DNA of 64,000 nt from Bdellovibrionales bacterium (lineage in GTDB: Bacteria > Bdellovibrionota > Bdellovibrionia > Bdellovibrionales > Bdellovibrionaceae). Below are positions 54,819 through 62,151 of the stretch, piece by piece; positions within the stretch are counted from its first letter, which is position 1, and each line of letters opens with the position of its first letter. The stretch is from assembly GCA_018266295.1 (NCBI GenBank), contig JAFEAQ010000004.1, positions 496,001 through 560,000 of the forward strand, read 5' to 3'. The translations under genes were made by a program, and so were the position numbers. Under the pieces are notes generated by a model. It searched no databases, was not told the DNA's origin, and was given only the letters and a program-made list of their open reading frames with translations.

Positions 54819-55430
54819 ATGAATCGCCTGGTGAAAACTGTTACAACGGTAGTGGTCGCAACTCTGTCAGCAATGATCCTTTCAAGCTGCGGCGAAAAAG
54901 CTTTCGTAAAAGGTGATTACGAAGATCCAGAAAAAACAAACCTGATGAACGACCAATGGTCTGAAACAGACATGCAAAATGTTGTTAAAGACTTGGTTGC
55001 AAGCCTCGCTGGCCACCCATCAATCAAAGACGCAAAAAACCCACCAGTTGTGATGGTGACTCAATTGCAAAACAAAACTAGCGAACACATCGACACTCAA
55101 AGTGTGATGGACATGGTTCGCGTTGATTTGATGAAAACCGGCAAAGTCGGTTTCATCGACAAAGAAGCGCGCCAAGACATCGCTGACGAGTACAACTACC
55201 AAAACTCAGGCATGGTTGCTAAGGAATCTAAAAAAGGTCCTGGCGGTCAGACGGGCGCAGACTTCATCATCAACGGTCGCTTGGATTCTATCGTTCAAGA
55301 AGTCGGCAAAGATAAGACTGTGTACTACAAAGTGACTTTGAACATGACGAACTTGAAAACCGGCATGATCGTTTGGTCTGATAATAAGCAAATCCGTAAA
55401 GCTTACAAAAAGAAAACTATCGGTCTGTAA
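54819..55430 (+). CDS. LpoB-like penicillin-binding protein activator lipoprotein
   Basis: 203 residues. Lipoprotein signal ends at Cys24 (LSSCGEK). The domain VVMVTQLQNKTSEHIDTQSVMDMVRVDLMKTGKVGFIDKE matches LpoB/YcfM-type proteins, outer-membrane lipoproteins that reach through the periplasm and stimulate class A PBPs. Its codon bias suggests decent expression. A strong ribosome site is present. The following COG3014-like lipoprotein fits the arrangement seen in several proteobacteria. Confidence 0.87.
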   Translation: MNRLVKTVTTVVVATLSAMILSSCGEKAFVKGDYEDPEKTNLMNDQWSETDMQNVVKDLVASLAGHPSIKDAKNPPVVMVTQLQNKTSEHIDTQSVMDMVRVDLMKTGKVGFIDKEARQDIADEYNYQNSGMVAKESKKGPGGQTGADFIINGRLDSIVQEVGKDKTVYYKVTLNMTNLKTGMIVWSDNKQIRKAYKKKTIGL

Positions 55431-55433
55431 GAC

Positions 55434-56699
55434 ATGATTTTATTTTTAAAAAGATCCGCCGTCTTGGCGGGTCTTTTTTTAATCAGTTTAAGCACGATTT
55501 CCTGTGCTACCTATCAAAGTAAAGTAGCTCCATCTCGCACTTACCTTGAAAACGGCGAATACGATCTCGCTGAAAAATCCCTCCAGCCACTTGCCGAAAA
55601 GAAAGACGGAGACCAGTTGGTTTATCTCCTCGATTATTCCGTGGCTTTGCAAATGGGCGGGAAAATCAAAGAAAGCGCCCAGGCTTTGCAACAAGCCGAT
55701 CGCCTAGCCGAAGTTCAAGATTATACTTCGCTTTCGCGTGAGGCCGGCTCCTTATTGTTGAATCAAGAAATGGTTCAATACAAAGGGGATTCTTTTGAAA
55801 AATTCTATATCAATGCTTATGCGGCACTCAATTATCTCGAACTCGGTCAGCTCGATGAAGCGTTGGTCGAAACCCGCCGCATGAACGAAAAATACGTCAA
55901 AATTAACAGCGAAGACCGCAAAACTTTCGAGAAAAACGTCTTTGGTAAATATCTCTCGGCCATGATTTGGGAAGCCAATAAAAACTGGGATGATGCGTAC
56001 ATTGCTTACAACGAAGCTTATAAACTCGATCCGACAATTCCATTTATTGGTGCGGACCTGATCCGTTCTTCCAAGCGCGCTCGTCGTATGGATACTTATC
56101 AGCAATGGAAGAAGTCCTTCCCGCAAGTAACTGAGAAAAAAGAATGGTATGATAAAAACTACGGCGAACTCGTCATCATTTACGAACAAGGCTGGGGCCC
56201 GCGCAAAGTGCAAATCGGTGGCCCGGGGATCTATGCCGGTGGGTACAATCCGCCGATTTTGCAGCCGGTTCGAAACAAAGTGATCGGCATGAAGGCCGCG
56301 ATCTCCGGAGTCGGCGAGTTTGAAAGCCGCACGGTTTACGACGTAGAGCACGCAGCGATCGAAACTTTGCAGCATGACTACGCTTGGTTGTCGGCAAAAC
56401 GTATCGGCGCTTTTGCAACGAAAGAGGTCGTTGCCGACCAAATTCGCCAGAAGAACGAAGCCCTCGGAAATGTTGCGTGGCTTGCAATGCAGCTCTCTGA
56501 GCGCGCGGATCTTCGTCAGTGGTCGACTCTGCCGCAGACGGTGCAACTTGTTCGCGTTCCTTTAAAAGTCGGTACTTATAATGTGAATCTACAGGGCATT
56601 TCTTCCCGTGGAGACCTCAGCACGGACGGTAAGGCCTTCTCGAACGTGGTTATCAAATCTCAAGGCATCACTTTCTTGCGCTGGCGCACACTCAAGTAA
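55434..56699 (+). CDS. TPR-containing lipoprotein, COG3014-like
   Basis: 421 residues. Lipoprotein signal ends at Cys24 (STISCATY). The first ~240 residues are helical repeats (TYLENGEYDLAEKSLQPLAEKK, FYINAYAALNYLELGQLDEALVETRRMNEK, DPTIPFIGADLIRSSKRAR). The C-terminal half (GELVIIYEQGWGPRKVQIGGPGIYAG...) is a distinct domain. The pairing with LpoB suggests a linked role in PBP control, but the function is not known. Three bases separate the two genes. Confidence 0.82.
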   Translation: MILFLKRSAVLAGLFLISLSTISCATYQSKVAPSRTYLENGEYDLAEKSLQPLAEKKDGDQLVYLLDYSVALQMGGKIKESAQALQQADRLAEVQDYTSLSREAGSLLLNQEMVQYKGDSFEKFYINAYAALNYLELGQLDEALVETRRMNEKYVKINSEDRKTFEKNVFGKYLSAMIWEANKNWDDAYIAYNEAYKLDPTIPFIGADLIRSSKRARRMDTYQQWKKSFPQVTEKKEWYDKNYGELVIIYEQGWGPRKVQIGGPGIYAGGYNPPILQPVRNKVIGMKAAISGVGEFESRTVYDVEHAAIETLQHDYAWLSAKRIGAFATKEVVADQIRQKNEALGNVAWLAMQLSERADLRQWSTLPQTVQLVRVPLKVGTYNVNLQGISSRGDLSTDGKAFSNVVIKSQGITFLRWRTLK

Positions 56700-56740
56700 T
56701 TTTCTTCTAAAGAATTTTACCTACGAAATTTCCAAATAGT

Positions 56741-56770
56741 TAGACTTCAAATTGTTTGAGCCGATATACT
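56741..56770 (+). promoter_or_regulatory. Promoter giving a possibly leaderless chaA mRNA
   Basis: TAGACT (56741-56746), 18-base spacer, TATACT (56765-56770). The start would fall at the ATG at 56777. No ribosome site is seen there. Confidence 0.4.
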
Positions 56771-56776
56771 CCGGCC

Positions 56777-57859
56777 ATGTCAGTACTAAAAAATCTCAAT
56801 GTCTTCCATCTTGCTTCTCTTATCTGTATTGGCGCTTTTGCGCTCTTAAAACTGGCTGATACTCTCAGTATCGGTATGGTGATTCTGACCGGTCTTTTAT
56901 TCGCGGTCGCAGTTTTGACCTCGATCCATCACGCTGAAAGCATCGCCGAAAAATTCGGTCCCGCTTTAGGGACCTTGATCCTTGCAATCGCAGTCACCGT
57001 CATCGAAGTGGGCCTCATCGTAAATATGATGGCGACAGCCACGTCGGGTGGGGCGGAAATCGCCCGCGACACAGTTTTCTCAGCAGTGATCGTCGTCACT
57101 AACGGCATTACCGGATTCTGCTTTCTCCTTGGAGGACTTCGCTACAAAGAACTCGGTTTCCGCGTTGAAGGAACAAGCTCATTACTCGCAGTCCTAGCAA
57201 CACTCGTGACGATCAGCCTGGTCCTTCCGAACTTCACAACCACAACACCAGCAGCAACTTACTCCAGCGCCCAGCTTGTTTTCGTCTCAATCGTCTCGGT
57301 AGTATTGTATGCGACTCTCGTGATCGCGCAGACAGTGACTCATAAAGATTACTTCGCAGAATCAGACACACAAAAAGAAATCATCCACACCGAAAAGCCA
57401 TCGGGAATCATGACTTTGTTAAACGCAATTTGTCTGATCATCAGTTTGATGGCGGTAATTGGTCTGGCAAAAACCCTGAGTCCTTCAATTGAAAGCGGTC
57501 TCGTTGCTGTCGGTGCACCAAGATCAACACTTGGTATTATCTTGGCATTGTTAGTCTTATTGCCAGAAGCAGGCTCTGCACTGAAAGCAGCACGAGCGAA
57601 CCAACTGCAGACAAGTTTGAACCTAGCTCTCGGCTCAGGCGCAGCCAGTGTGGCTTTGACGATCCCAGTGATCGCATTCTACTCCATCTTCGCAGAAAAA
57701 CAGGTCGCCTTGGGCCTCGACGCCAAAGGCATGGCCTTCCTCGCACTTACATTCATCGTAAGCGGATTGACCTTAGGAACAGGGAAGACGGCAGCGCTAA
57801 AGGGAATCGTGCACTTAATGATTCTCTTCTCGTACATCTCACTGACGTTCATGCCTTAA
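56777..57859 (+). CDS. chaA: Calcium/proton antiporter ChaA
   Basis: 360 residues from ATG 56777; a TTG at 56756 is less likely. About 11 hydrophobic spans. The conserved stretches LGTLILAIAVTVIEVGLIVNMMA (with the acidic Glu) and LVLLPEAGSALKAARANQLQTSLNLALGSGAASVALTIPVIA (second acidic motif) match the CaCA family, cation/proton antiporter. It likely exports Ca2+ or Na+/K+ from the cytoplasm. A terminator follows. Confidence 0.92.
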   Translation: MSVLKNLNVFHLASLICIGAFALLKLADTLSIGMVILTGLLFAVAVLTSIHHAESIAEKFGPALGTLILAIAVTVIEVGLIVNMMATATSGGAEIARDTVFSAVIVVTNGITGFCFLLGGLRYKELGFRVEGTSSLLAVLATLVTISLVLPNFTTTTPAATYSSAQLVFVSIVSVVLYATLVIAQTVTHKDYFAESDTQKEIIHTEKPSGIMTLLNAICLIISLMAVIGLAKTLSPSIESGLVAVGAPRSTLGIILALLVLLPEAGSALKAARANQLQTSLNLALGSGAASVALTIPVIAFYSIFAEKQVALGLDAKGMAFLALTFIVSGLTLGTGKTAALKGIVHLMILFSYISLTFMP

Positions 57860-57878
57860 TTGCATGCGCACAGAAATA

Positions 57879-57910
57879 AAAAAGGCCCCGAGTTTCCTCA
57901 GAGCCTTTTT
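57879..57910. terminator. Bidirectional terminator between chaA and the PhaR-like gene
   Basis: AAAAAGGCCCCGAG (57879-57892) and CTCAGAGCCTTTTT (57897-57910) around TTTC. Two C-A mismatches in the + transcript become G-U pairs in the - transcript, so it works best for the PhaR-like gene. Confidence 0.85.
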
Positions 57911-57944
57911 GAACTACGAAAAGCTTTTCTAAAATGATTGGATT

Positions 57945-58508
57945 CTAGTTGTTCAAGCTTGGGTTGCTAGAAGGAAGATTTGGAGTTTCCTCTTCGTTCT
58001 GAGCACCAGGAAGAACAGTTGCCTTTTCAGCAGCTGCTTTCGCAGTTGTATCTGGATTGTAACGAGTCGCTGCATTAGCAACGCGGTTCTCAAGATTTTG
58101 TTTCACGTCATCAGCAGAAACGCGCTCAACATTTGCGATGTTAGCCGCTTGCTTAGTCATGTAGTCTTGAGGGAAAGCGCCCAATTTAGCGAGGTAGTTT
58201 GAAATGCTACCGTTGCCGTTTTGGATGATTTCGCGAAGTGTGAAAAGAGGAGCATATTGAGATGCTTTCTTTTCTGCTTCGAAAATGATTTGAGTCAATG
58301 TTGCAGCAGTAATGTCGTTTTTAGACTTATTGTCGATAACCATTACTTCTTCGTTTGTACGAATCATTTTAGCGATATCGTCCAAAGTCACGTAGCAAGA
58401 TTGCTGAGTATCATAGAGCTTTCTGTTTTGATAGCGCTTGATAATTTTGACTTTTGAGTTTTGTTTAGAAGTCAGTGTTTCGTTTTGGTTGATCAAAGTG
58501 CCTCCCAT
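57945..58508 (-). CDS. PhaR-like polyhydroxyalkanoate regulator
   Basis: 187 residues. The N-terminal DNA-binding domain RYQNRKLYDTQQSCYVTLDDIAKMIRTNEEVMVIDNKSKNDITAATLTQIIFEAE is a clear PHB/PHA accumulation regulator signature. The C-terminal ~80 residues are an Ala/Asn-rich helical tail. The ATG at 58508 is followed at once by GGGAGG, a ribosome-site sequence, so the TTG at 58496 could be the real start. No PHA synthase or phasin is in the window, so the target may be other genes. Confidence 0.85.
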   Translation of the reverse strand: MGGTLINQNETLTSKQNSKVKIIKRYQNRKLYDTQQSCYVTLDDIAKMIRTNEEVMVIDNKSKNDITAATLTQIIFEAEKKASQYAPLFTLREIIQNGNGSISNYLAKLGAFPQDYMTKQAANIANVERVSADDVKQNLENRVANAATRYNPDTTAKAAAEKATVLPGAQNEEETPNLPSSNPSLNN

Positions 58509-58865
58509 TGGAAAGTCTACTTGGTTTTAGAACTTATCTTTCAGGACCTGCCTTAGCATTTGGCAAAAATCCTGACCCCTTTTTAGTTTCCCTACCGCAT
58601 CAAGAGGTCTACAGAAACTTGTTTTATTCAGCATTCTGCTGACTCATAAAGCGGCAGTTGGCGGCAACCTAACCCCACCGCCACCCCTTGTCAAGGGGTC
58701 GTAATCTCAAATAAAAAAACGCCATGCGACACAAAGTTTGACAAAAAAACAGGCATTTTCGGTCAACGAAAAAAATTCGTTCTGGTTTATGACAAAGGTC
58801 TAAAGTTTAGTTTTCGACTGGCCGAAATACTAGTTATCACAAACCCTTTGCGAGCCGGTAATTTA
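58509..58865. other. Divergent intergenic region with a 17-base palindrome
   Basis: 357 bases between the PhaR-like and pseudopilin-like genes. ACCCCTTG (58683-58690) and CAAGGGGT (58692-58699) form a perfect interrupted palindrome. TTGACA at 58738-58743 is -35-like, but no good -10 lies at the right distance. A/T-rich tracts lie at 58710-58790. No gene is seen. Confidence 0.5.
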
Positions 58866-59372
58866 ATGAAAATTCAATCAAAACAAAGACTTAGCTATAA
58901 GAACATTGTCTTCATGTCGAGTCTCGCAGGCCTTCTTGGCTTTATGGCGGTCCCTAGCTGGACCAAGCAAAGGGACGAAGACCGGATTCTCAGCGCCAAA
59001 CGCCACGCCGAAGTCCTTGGTTACCAAGTATTTGAAATCTATCGCGAAGCGGCAAGAAATACACACCCAGAAAATACAAACTCCCGTGCACCTGCTTCGG
59101 TAGGGCCTTCGGAGGGGGAAGCTCTCAATTTTCGTGATGCTGGCAGCATTGGTAATGATCCCTGGGGTCAGCCGTATCGTTACAAAATCCTTAGCGCTAA
59201 CTCGACCAATAGCGGGGAGCCTATGAGGGTTCAGATCTGGTCGGCAGGGCCTAACAAGGTCTTTGAAACCGACGACAAGCCGGGTGTGCCTGCAGAAAGC
59301 TATAAGGGCGATGATGTCGGTGTGGTGCTCTCGATGAGCCATCTGTCTGGTAATAGACCTGCCGAACAGTAA
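58866..59372 (+). CDS. Pseudopilin-like (GspG-like) protein without prepilin site
   Basis: 168 residues. The N-terminal span (IVFMSSLAGLLGFMAVPSW) is followed by a helix, and the C-terminal part DPWGQPYRYKILSAN...RVQIWSAGPNKVFETDD...KGDDVGVVLS matches the conserved tail of type II secretion major pseudopilins, including the DxxDD calcium site. The usual leader with Gly before Phe-Thr-Leu-Ile-Glu is absent, so it would not be cut by prepilin peptidase. Start 58866 was chosen since it gives a standard lead-in. The rest of the secretion system is not nearby. Confidence 0.75.
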   Translation: MKIQSKQRLSYKNIVFMSSLAGLLGFMAVPSWTKQRDEDRILSAKRHAEVLGYQVFEIYREAARNTHPENTNSRAPASVGPSEGEALNFRDAGSIGNDPWGQPYRYKILSANSTNSGEPMRVQIWSAGPNKVFETDDKPGVPAESYKGDDVGVVLSMSHLSGNRPAEQ

Positions 59373-59448
59373 GACCTAAGTCGCAATTAATCCGATCTGA
59401 CTAAAAATTCAGCAATTTCGTTTAAGCACCGCTCTAGAGGCTCCGAAA

Positions 59449-59460
59449 AGTCATATGACT
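59449..59460. promoter_or_regulatory. Perfect 12-base palindrome before the TPR lipoprotein gene
   Basis: AGTCATATGACT ends directly before the AAGGAG ribosome site (59461-59466) of the gene at 59472. Could be an operator or a small RNA hairpin. Confidence 0.4.
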
Positions 59461-59471
59461 AAGGAGTTTTC

Positions 59472-61328
59472 ATGCTTCACCGCTCAACAAAGTCCGCGCT
59501 CATAGCTACAGCCTTACTTACACTCTCGGCCTGCGCAACAATGCAGGATTCAGATAAAGCTCAGTACTACGATGCGGCTTTCAACGATAAGAATCGGGCA
59601 CCGGCAGCTTTCACTCCGCAACTTCTCACTGGCGGTGAGGGAACAACGACTGTGTTGGATCCTCTCTATCTCCGTACGCAAGCTGATTACTACTTTGCGA
59701 TGGGTGAGTCCTACAGCCTTGACGGCAATCACAGCAAAGCGATCGATGCGTTCAAGATGACTTTGCTCTACGATCAAGACTCAGCAATGGTGAATATTCG
59801 TTTGGCGACAGAGTACTTCAAAACGGCTCAGTTCACAGAGGCTTTGACTCAAGCGGAAGAAGCGATTCGCAAAGATCCAAAAAATACCGAAGGCCGTTTG
59901 CTCTTGGGTGGTTTGTATCTTTCTTTGAAACTTTTCCCGAAAGCGATTGCCCAGTACGAATATGTTTTGAAGATTCAACCAAACAATGTTGAAGCTCCGG
60001 TTTACTTGGGTGCCGCTTACACTGAGATCAAACAGTACGACAAAGCTGTGAAGTTCTTCGATGCTTTATTGAAGAATGACGACTATGCGACTCCGCACTT
60101 GGCTTGGTACTATATTGGCCGCGTGCGCGCAGATCAAAAAGGCGAAAACTATCAAAAGGCTGCAATCAAAGCTTATCAAAAAGCGATTGAGTTGAAGCCG
60201 GACTTCTTGGACGCATACCAAGCAATTGCTTCTTACTACATCCAAAAAGGACAAGAAAGCCAAGCGTTGGCTCTCTATAAGAAGTATCAAAAGGAGCAAG
60301 GCCCCAACGCAAAAGTGGCTGAGATTCTCGCGCAAATGTATGTTGAGAATGAACAGTACGATTTGGCTTACGAGCAATATCAAATTCTTGAAGGAAGCTC
60401 TGAAGACACGCTCAACATCAAACTCAAAATGGCTTTGATCTTGATCGAAAGAAAAGACTTCGCGAAAGCGGCTGCGAAACTGGAAGATATCCTTCGTGAT
60501 GCCCCTGAGTCTGACAAAATCCGCTTCTACTTAGCAGCGGTTTATGAAGAGACTAAAGAATTCGACAAGGCCGTAGCGCAATTCAAGAAAATTCCAGCAG
60601 CAAGCCAGTTCTATGGTGAAGCAATGGTTCACACGGCTTATATCATGAAGAACAAAGGCCGCGTGAGCGAAGCCATCGAGGTCGTTGAAGGTGCTTTGAA
60701 AGAACGTAAAGACCAAGCTCAGCTCTATGCAATGTATGCTTCGTTGCTTGATGAGCGCGGTGACTACAATAAAGCTCTAAATATGCTGACAGATGCAGTT
60801 GAGAAGTTCCCAGAGAGCGCTCAATTGAGATTTTACTACGGTACTCTTTATGATCGCACAGGTAAAAAAGACCGCGTGATCACAGAAATGAAAAAGGTAC
60901 TTGAGCTTGACCCAAAACATGTGCAAGCGATGAACTACTTGGCTTTCACTTGGGCTGAAGGCAACACGAACCTTCCGGAAGCGGAAAAAATGGCTCGTAA
61001 TGCTCTGATGATCGAACCAAAAGATGGTTACATCATGGATACACTCGGCTGGATCTTGTACAAACAAGGTCGCTTCAATGAAGCCGTGAAAGTTTTGGAA
61101 GCAGCTTTCAAAAATCAATCGTCAGTGAGCATTATCGCTGAACACTTGGGTGATGCTTACTATAAGCACCAAATGATTGAGAAGGCGAAAAAGATGTACA
61201 TGAAAGCCGCGGACCTTGAATCTGATTCTAAAAAGGTTGAGGGCATCCGTGCGAAGATCACAGCGATCGAAAAACAACAAATTCCTACTGAGCTGCGCAT
61301 GCCAGCATCTACAGGAACTGATCGCTAA
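59472..61328 (+). CDS. TPR-repeat lipoprotein
   Basis: 618 residues. Lipoprotein signal ends at Cys21 (LSAC). From about residue 70 to 590 there are repeated TPR units (for example AIDAFKMTLLYDQDSAMVNIRLATEYFKTAQ; LPKAIAQYEYVLKIQPNNVEAPVYLGAAYTE; KALNMLTDAVEKFPESAQLRFYYGTLYDR). Such proteins serve as scaffolds in the envelope. It follows a palindrome and ribosome site and precedes a LolB-like lipoprotein after 49 bases. Confidence 0.87.
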   Translation: MLHRSTKSALIATALLTLSACATMQDSDKAQYYDAAFNDKNRAPAAFTPQLLTGGEGTTTVLDPLYLRTQADYYFAMGESYSLDGNHSKAIDAFKMTLLYDQDSAMVNIRLATEYFKTAQFTEALTQAEEAIRKDPKNTEGRLLLGGLYLSLKLFPKAIAQYEYVLKIQPNNVEAPVYLGAAYTEIKQYDKAVKFFDALLKNDDYATPHLAWYYIGRVRADQKGENYQKAAIKAYQKAIELKPDFLDAYQAIASYYIQKGQESQALALYKKYQKEQGPNAKVAEILAQMYVENEQYDLAYEQYQILEGSSEDTLNIKLKMALILIERKDFAKAAAKLEDILRDAPESDKIRFYLAAVYEETKEFDKAVAQFKKIPAASQFYGEAMVHTAYIMKNKGRVSEAIEVVEGALKERKDQAQLYAMYASLLDERGDYNKALNMLTDAVEKFPESAQLRFYYGTLYDRTGKKDRVITEMKKVLELDPKHVQAMNYLAFTWAEGNTNLPEAEKMARNALMIEPKDGYIMDTLGWILYKQGRFNEAVKVLEAAFKNQSSVSIIAEHLGDAYYKHQMIEKAKKMYMKAADLESDSKKVEGIRAKITAIEKQQIPTELRMPASTGTDR

Positions 61329-61340
61329 GAACATTATTCC

Positions 61341-61369
61341 TTGTCAAATCTGAAAACGCTTCATTATCC
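61341..61369 (+). promoter_or_regulatory. Promoter giving a possibly leaderless mRNA
   Basis: TTGTCA (61341-61346), a 17-base spacer and TTATCC (61364-61369), eight bases before the next ATG at 61378. No ribosome site is visible there. Confidence 0.4.
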
Positions 61370-61377
61370 TTGAGATC

Positions 61378-62010
61378 ATGAAGCGTTTATTTTTTTTATT
61401 ACCATTGATGGGTCTTTTAATTTCATGTGCTACTGCTCCTAAAGCGCCACCGGTTGCGCCGGGCAGTTTGAAACAAGCTCAATGGGATACCAAAGCTGTC
61501 ATTCGCGATATCAAAGCCAACAAATCTCACTCCGTTGATATTGAAATTGCCGGTGATTATCCGGGAAAGCTTCGTATGGATGTGAAAGCGTTCATGGGAA
61601 CGTCTGTTGCAAGTCTTGCTTTGAATAACGACGATATTCGCTATGCGATTTACCCTCAGAAAAAGTTCTTTGAAGGAAAAGCGAACGAAGGCTCCTTCAT
61701 GCCTTTGATGAATGTTCCTCTTCACCCGCGAAATTTTATGAGCATTGCCTATGACCTGCCGATGAGAGGAACCGGCTGGGACTGCAAAAAGGACCCATCG
61801 GGTTTACCAAGCGAGTGTGATCAGGCTTCGAAGGGAGTCAAAGTCCAATGGACCGACCGAACCCCTGAGGGACAGAAAAAGGTGCTCATCAGCGGCCCTA
61901 CGTTCGAGATGAGATGGCTCTTTAAGCCACCCCAGACTGAAGTCCAGTTCAAGGATGAAACGTTCTCTCTTGAGGCTCCAGCCGAGTTCAAAACAATACA
62001 GCTCAAATAA
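61378..62010 (+). CDS. LolB-like outer-membrane lipoprotein
   Basis: 210 residues. Lipoprotein signal ends at Cys17 (LISCATAP). The mature domain has a LolA/LolB-like pattern: GDYPGKLRMDVKAFMGTSVASLALNNDDIRYAIYPQKKFFEGKANEG, and Trp/Pro-rich strands (EMRWLFKPPQTEVQFKDETFSLEAP). A role in lipoprotein handling is possible. It follows the TPR lipoprotein, which in many bacteria lies beside lolB. The Cys pair (WDCKKDPSGLPSECDQ) may form a disulfide. Confidence 0.68.
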   Translation: MKRLFFLLPLMGLLISCATAPKAPPVAPGSLKQAQWDTKAVIRDIKANKSHSVDIEIAGDYPGKLRMDVKAFMGTSVASLALNNDDIRYAIYPQKKFFEGKANEGSFMPLMNVPLHPRNFMSIAYDLPMRGTGWDCKKDPSGLPSECDQASKGVKVQWTDRTPEGQKKVLISGPTFEMRWLFKPPQTEVQFKDETFSLEAPAEFKTIQLK

Positions 62011-62080
62011 ACATAAGAGTTAATACTTAAAAAATTATTAAAGAGTTTCTAACCATCTTAGATTGAGATAGCATCTATAT

Positions 62081-62106
62081 ATAGAGGGGCCTCATTGCCT
62101 CTCTAT
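62081..62106 (+). promoter_or_regulatory. Stem-loop in the prkA leader
   Basis: ATAGAGGGGC (62081-62090) pairs with GCCTCTCTAT (62097-62106), one G-U wobble, loop of six, then TTTT. It lies 46 bases before the prkA ATG. A weak terminator/attenuator or protein site is possible. Confidence 0.45.
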
Positions 62107-62151
62107 TTTGAGCCACTAGACCGTGGAGCAACTCTTCACAAGGAGTGTACT

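Noticed and set aside
55752-56546. 264-codon frame opposite the COG3014-like gene
   Set aside because: A shadow of a well-supported gene, with no signs of its own coding pattern.
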